Assembly: GCA_000787465.1 (NCBI GenBank)
Contig: JSYX01000001.1
Location: 1-64,000 of the forward strand
Reading direction: 5' to 3'
Length of the DNA: 64,000 bases
Source of the DNA: Thermomucor indicae-seudaticae
Taxonomy: Eukaryota > Mucoromycota > Mucoromycetes > Mucorales > Lichtheimiaceae
Below, in pieces: positions 59,829 to 64,000 of the stretch. The position numbers were made by a program, and so were the translations under genes. The notes below the pieces were generated by a model that had not been told where the DNA came from, searched no databases, and saw only the letters and a program-made list of their open reading frames with translations. How positions within the stretch are numbered: the first letter of the stretch is position 1; each line of letters starts with the position of its first letter.

Positions 59829-62800
59829 ATGGAGTCGATGAACTCGCAACTATACGATTTCGACGAAATCGACGCAGAAGACGAGCTCGAAGTTGTATGT
59901 TTCCGTATTAGTAGGAGGAATATTCTGGTTTAATACTCATGCTATGGAATTGGCGATCGCAGGAGCTTTCGCGTCATTATGCACAATATCGGGAAGCTAT
60001 CAGGGACAAGACACAAATTGAACTTCACAATTACTTGCAAGACAAGGCATGAGCAATAATTAACGCAAGTGATCTCTTCAATTCCCGTCATATATATTGA
60101 CCAGTTGGAACAGGCATCGCAAAGCAAACTAGATTATTCAGCGATCGTTTCTGCTTTGCTTTATGGTATCTTGACAGAGCCAGAAAACGCGCGTACGGTA
60201 TGATATCACGTCACTTGATTCTGTAAAAATCTTGCATCTTATACAGAATACGTGCAGCACTTCCAAAGCATAAGTTTTGTGAATCGCGACCGTTTTGCGA
60301 CTGTATTAAGCAAACTACACCCTTTGGCTATAAGTGTCAGATTTCATCAACTCAAGTCTCGAACCAAAGAGCAGGTGCGGCATTGAAGTAACACCTGTTC
60401 AAGTACAGTCCTATTGATTTGTTATGCATCAGATGCTCTGGTTCCTAGGTGAACTCACGAGCTTAAATATCCAAAATGTGGAATCGATATACTTGTGCCT
60501 ATTCAGGCAAATGAGGAGTGGCGACTTGAGTTCCGCTAACACAACATTCTGTGAGCAAATACTGAAACTCTGTGAAGCACACAGACCATGGTTGGATATG
60601 TATCCAAGGGTGATCGCGACTGCCGCATATTCATACCTGCGCCTGATTGCAGATCACCGGTTATCACAGTTTGCATCATTGCAGCAAAGGGAGATCAAAT
60701 TTGTGACCAGTCTGTTACGTGAAAAGGTGACACACTTAGCAATAACAGTGATTCAAAATATCAAGATCAATACATTAACGTTTTTGTAGTGGCTTGCATG
60801 CTGCAGCATAGGCAGAGATCTAGTTCGCATTCTGCAAGACGTCTTATCAATACCGGAATTTAGCCAAATATGGAACGACATCTTGCATGATCCACATGAG
60901 CTTTCACCAAGATTCAAAGGTTTCGGTTTGACGACAGTCCCCATCCATACATTCTTCTGACACTGCGGCCATGCTTAGGTCTCGAAGCGTTGCTCAAGAC
61001 TCCCACGCCACGAGAATTTCTGCGTTGTAGACTGGCACCTGATATGGAGACCAAATTGCTGTTTATTATGCAAAATGTAAGTTGGCCTTTGCGCATGTTT
61101 GCCCAAGTCCCAATTGACCTTAGCCTTATAGTTGCGCTCGAATCAATACCAAAGGACGTTAGGCTGGTTTTTACAACGCTATCTGTCTACATGTGAAACG
61201 TTCTACGTCGACGTCATCCGCTATATCGTAGCTGGCTGGTATCCATCGAATCAAATACTGCAAAGCGACATAGTACCGCGATATGTTGTCATAGGTAGCA
61301 TGCTAAGAGCTATAAAGGTATGTATCGTGCGCATAAATTGTCCTCAGATAGCGCCACTGAGGTACATATAGAGTCCGGCTGTGGTAGCGAACGTGAAGCT
61401 AGCTTTGGTTTTTGACTGGCTGTACTTTACACCGACAGATAATATCATGTTCATAGGTAAGCATTCGTCCTGTTATTATCCGGAATTTCTCGCTGATGTA
61501 CTTCCAGAGCCGTCAATGCTGTTGATGGAGCGATCAGCGGAAAGATACCCCTATATTACAGCGATGATAATGGAATATCTCAAGCACGCTGCTGACAAAT
61601 ACTATCCGCCTATGCGAGACTATATCCGCGGATGTATTACATGCGGTATGCGTACTATGCTTGAAAAAGGCGTAATCAGGTACGAATTGTACCACATGTA
61701 TGTTGCGTCTATTGACTTCTGCAAAACAGGAGCTTGTCTCCAATTTACAACTGTCCAACCATTGATGGCTCGACACGGGAGATTATGTTAGAACTATTCA
61801 GCGATTTTTTGTCAAAAGAACCTCCGAGAACAGGTGTGCAATTGCCACCGGTACCCTCTTCAGTTCCCCTGCCGTCGCCTCTCACGCAAGGCATGCCAGC
61901 ATCAGGTGTATTGGGCCAGAATAACAGCACTGAAATGAGTCTCGGAGTATCAGCAACGTCCGAGAAAACCGAAGAGGTCGTGGAGAATATGACACGCGAA
62001 AACGAAGAAGGCGAAGTTACAGCTAGTGACGCAGAAATGTACCAAGACGACGATGTAGATCGGTATCTTTATGGTGAAGAGGGTAAATACAGAAAACGTA
62101 AGAAAGCTTCTAACTTTGGCAAGCGTTAATACATTATTTCGTCAGAATCCAGCTCTGCCTTGCAACCAAAGACTGCGGATGAGGAGAACTCAAATGAGTC
62201 TGTTTCCGCTGCGGATAATAAGGATAATATCCAAGGAATCGATGATAACGCGGGCACATTATGGGAAACCGGAGAAATAGCTGACGGTATGGAGGGCTTA
62301 TCTACATCACCAGAGGATATGCCCGAAGCAACTGTGCAGCAGGATACAGTCAAGGATACTGTTCCAGATGTGGAAATGTCTATAAAGAAAGAAGATGCCA
62401 GAGATATCGAGGATACTACCGGCGGCATTGAGTCCAGTCAGTCTTACTGGATATTCGGAGACTCATTGACATCTTTTAAATCAGCATGCATTTCTATCAA
62501 AGCAAACTTCTCGGAAGACAATCAGGCAGAAGTTGAAACACATATGGAAATCGCCAAGCGGAACCTCAACGAAATACTATCTGTGTTTCTCCGTATGGTA
62601 ACGCAGTATAAAAAGGAGCACAACACGGGAAGTTAGCAGGAGCATTGACAATAATATCCCATGACAGGCTATATCTTCTGACACTCTTGCATCAAGCATT
62701 GCGCCCCAAGTACATGACGTTGCGGATTTGACCCTTTTGAAACAATCACATATAAATAAGAGTGCGAAAAGCCTCAGCATTGACCAAGTCATAACGGAGC

Positions 62801-64000
62801 GAGAGATGGATTTGTACGATGTTATCATGGCGAACTTCTGGATAAACGTAGATGATGCAGTATTAAGGGATAAGATAGTTAATCTTCTCGGAGCAATAAT
62901 GAGGATGCGCAAAAAGGCTGCGTACACCTTGATCGGTATGCGTTGGTGGGCAGATGTTGCTTGGTAAGTTAATTGTCAATATGGAAAGGATTTGGATGGC
63001 TCGATAATCTTGTTGATATAGCCTTATATCTGAACTGGAGCGAAAAGGATCATATTTTCATGGCATGGACATATCATGGTTCTCAGACATCGTAAATTAT
63101 TACAAGGTTTTGACTAAAGAAGGCAATCTGACGGCAGAAGGTCACTCAAGCGAATTAAGCGATGATGACATGCTAAAGAAGTCTCTCGTCCGAGACACTC
63201 AGGTAACAAAACGCGTGTTTCCGAAGTAAGTATATCTCCCAGCGTACTGAAAGCCACTCCGTTTACCAGCTGCTAGCCGAAAGAAATTTGAGCCTATTTC
63301 ACACGCTAATACCTCTATTGTACCGATATATACCGACAGCAACTGTGGGAAATCAGGATTTCCTGAAGATAGTTGTTTCAACGACACTACCATATCAGGT
63401 ATAGGCGTGTACTCTGGAACGTTATATCAGCGTATCGCTCATATCACATTTTCCAAGCTTGGAGTAATGGTCCGGCTATTGAAGTGTGGTTATATAAGCG
63501 TATATGGCGATAATATCGATCAAGCATTTTTTGGTAAGAGAGCTTTTAGAAGTTAATTTATTGCTAACAAAAAATGACTTATTGCTGTAGCGTCTTCATT
63601 GGAATTCGATTCGTATGAAACCATGTGTCTCTGGGAATTCTTTGCTGCTGAGTTACATGGACATCAGAAGAAGATAGAAAATCTCATGAAAATGCTCGAA
63701 AATACTCGTGTGTATCAATCGCAATGTAAGTGCCTCAAAAATGATCGGCGTTGTTTGCTTAAGCTCCTGACGTGGTTGAGCATTCAGCATTCAGTCAGAT
63801 CATACCGCAAATTTCTTCGCTATTAGAATCGGCTGAACCTACACCTTACCTCATCGAAGCATCTTTACGAACACTATCTCCGCCTGACACAAATCGACAG
63901 AAAGTCTCGTTGCTAACGGTTATGCTTAACCACTGGTCTCGAACTTGTGCAGAAGCATTTGTCAGGGGACTTGATGAAGTTGTGTCATCGACGTTGGAAA
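59829..64000 (+). CDS. INTS3: Integrator complex subunit 3, 3' end outside window
   Basis: Helical-repeat scaffold of Integrator and of the SOSS single-stranded-DNA repair complex in animals. Many exons; the gene runs off the right edge. Start MESMNSQLYDFDEIDAEDEL. Then HYAQYREAIRDKTQIELHNY, SISFVNRDRFATVLSKLHPL, MYPRVIATAAYSYLRLIADH, GRDLVRILQDVLSIPEFSQI, HELSPRFKG and FLRCRLAPDMETKLLFIMQN. The last two almost equal the animal INTS3 sequences (RDLVRLLQDVARIPEF, FLQCRLTPDMETKLLF). Later come NVKLALVFDWLYF and FYPPL-like, an acidic insertion around 61800-62430, and EFDSYETMCLWEFFAAELHG. The intron at 60047-60104 appears to be GC-AG. An alternative start further upstream (59738 region) is possible. 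Confidence 0.92.

Overview
The window is nuclear DNA of an early-diverging, filamentous-type fungus. Mucoromycota (Mucorales-like) is my best guess, made from protein recognition only. The evidence is dense protein-coding genes on both strands, short introns (mostly 50-78 nt, GT..AG), fungal families (eisosome Pil1, Tup1, type II NADH dehydrogenase), and proteins lost from Dikarya yeasts but kept in basal fungi (mitochondrial ClpP, Integrator subunit 3, an EED-like WD40 protein). Stop codon use is standard. There is no rRNA, no convincing tRNA, no CRISPR array and no intact transposon. Exon models marked 'checked' are ones where I placed every intron by hand and the coding length came out divisible by three.

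Layout: 2.3-9.3 kb carries lumazine synthase and a 1755-residue NO VEIN/sacsin-like ATPase-fold protein (DUF3684 type), both on the plus strand. 9.85-13.6 kb is SEC24 (minus). 14.5-19 kb holds an EED-like WD40 gene (minus) head-to-head with cleavage factor CFIm25 (plus), then a COX13 gene (minus) head-to-head with a SET-domain gene (plus). 19.8-22.2 kb is TUP1 (plus), followed by a second COX13 (minus) and an ACMSD-type amidohydrolase (plus). 25.9-34.5 kb has a four-TM membrane protein (minus), a Pil1-like eisosome protein (plus) and a P5A ATPase (plus). 34.8-40 kb has MED17 (plus) tail-to-tail with a GT8-GT64 glycosyltransferase (minus), whose stop codons overlap. 41.2-44.2 kb has an alternative NADH dehydrogenase (minus) divergent from a small, possibly frameshifted gene. 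45.7-50.8 kb has ribosomal eL42, a carotenoid oxygenase (minus), a Cce1/Ydc2 Holliday-junction resolvase and RRP15. 50.8-56.6 kb is a gene-poor stretch with two old tandem duplications. The window ends with mitochondrial ClpP, a 46-residue cysteine-containing small ORF (minus) and a 3'-truncated Integrator subunit 3 gene.

The genes are mostly unlinked housekeeping functions: riboflavin synthesis, COPII, mRNA 3' processing, transcription (Mediator, Tup1, Integrator), mitochondrial respiration and proteolysis, and ribosome biogenesis. The most unusual signals are extreme exon structures (a 6-nt exon in ClpP, an 11-nt exon in CFIm25, a start codon split by an intron in the P5A ATPase), the GT8-GT64 fusion, a zincin-like HExxH motif at the end of the NO VEIN-like protein, and the hidden 46-residue ORF.
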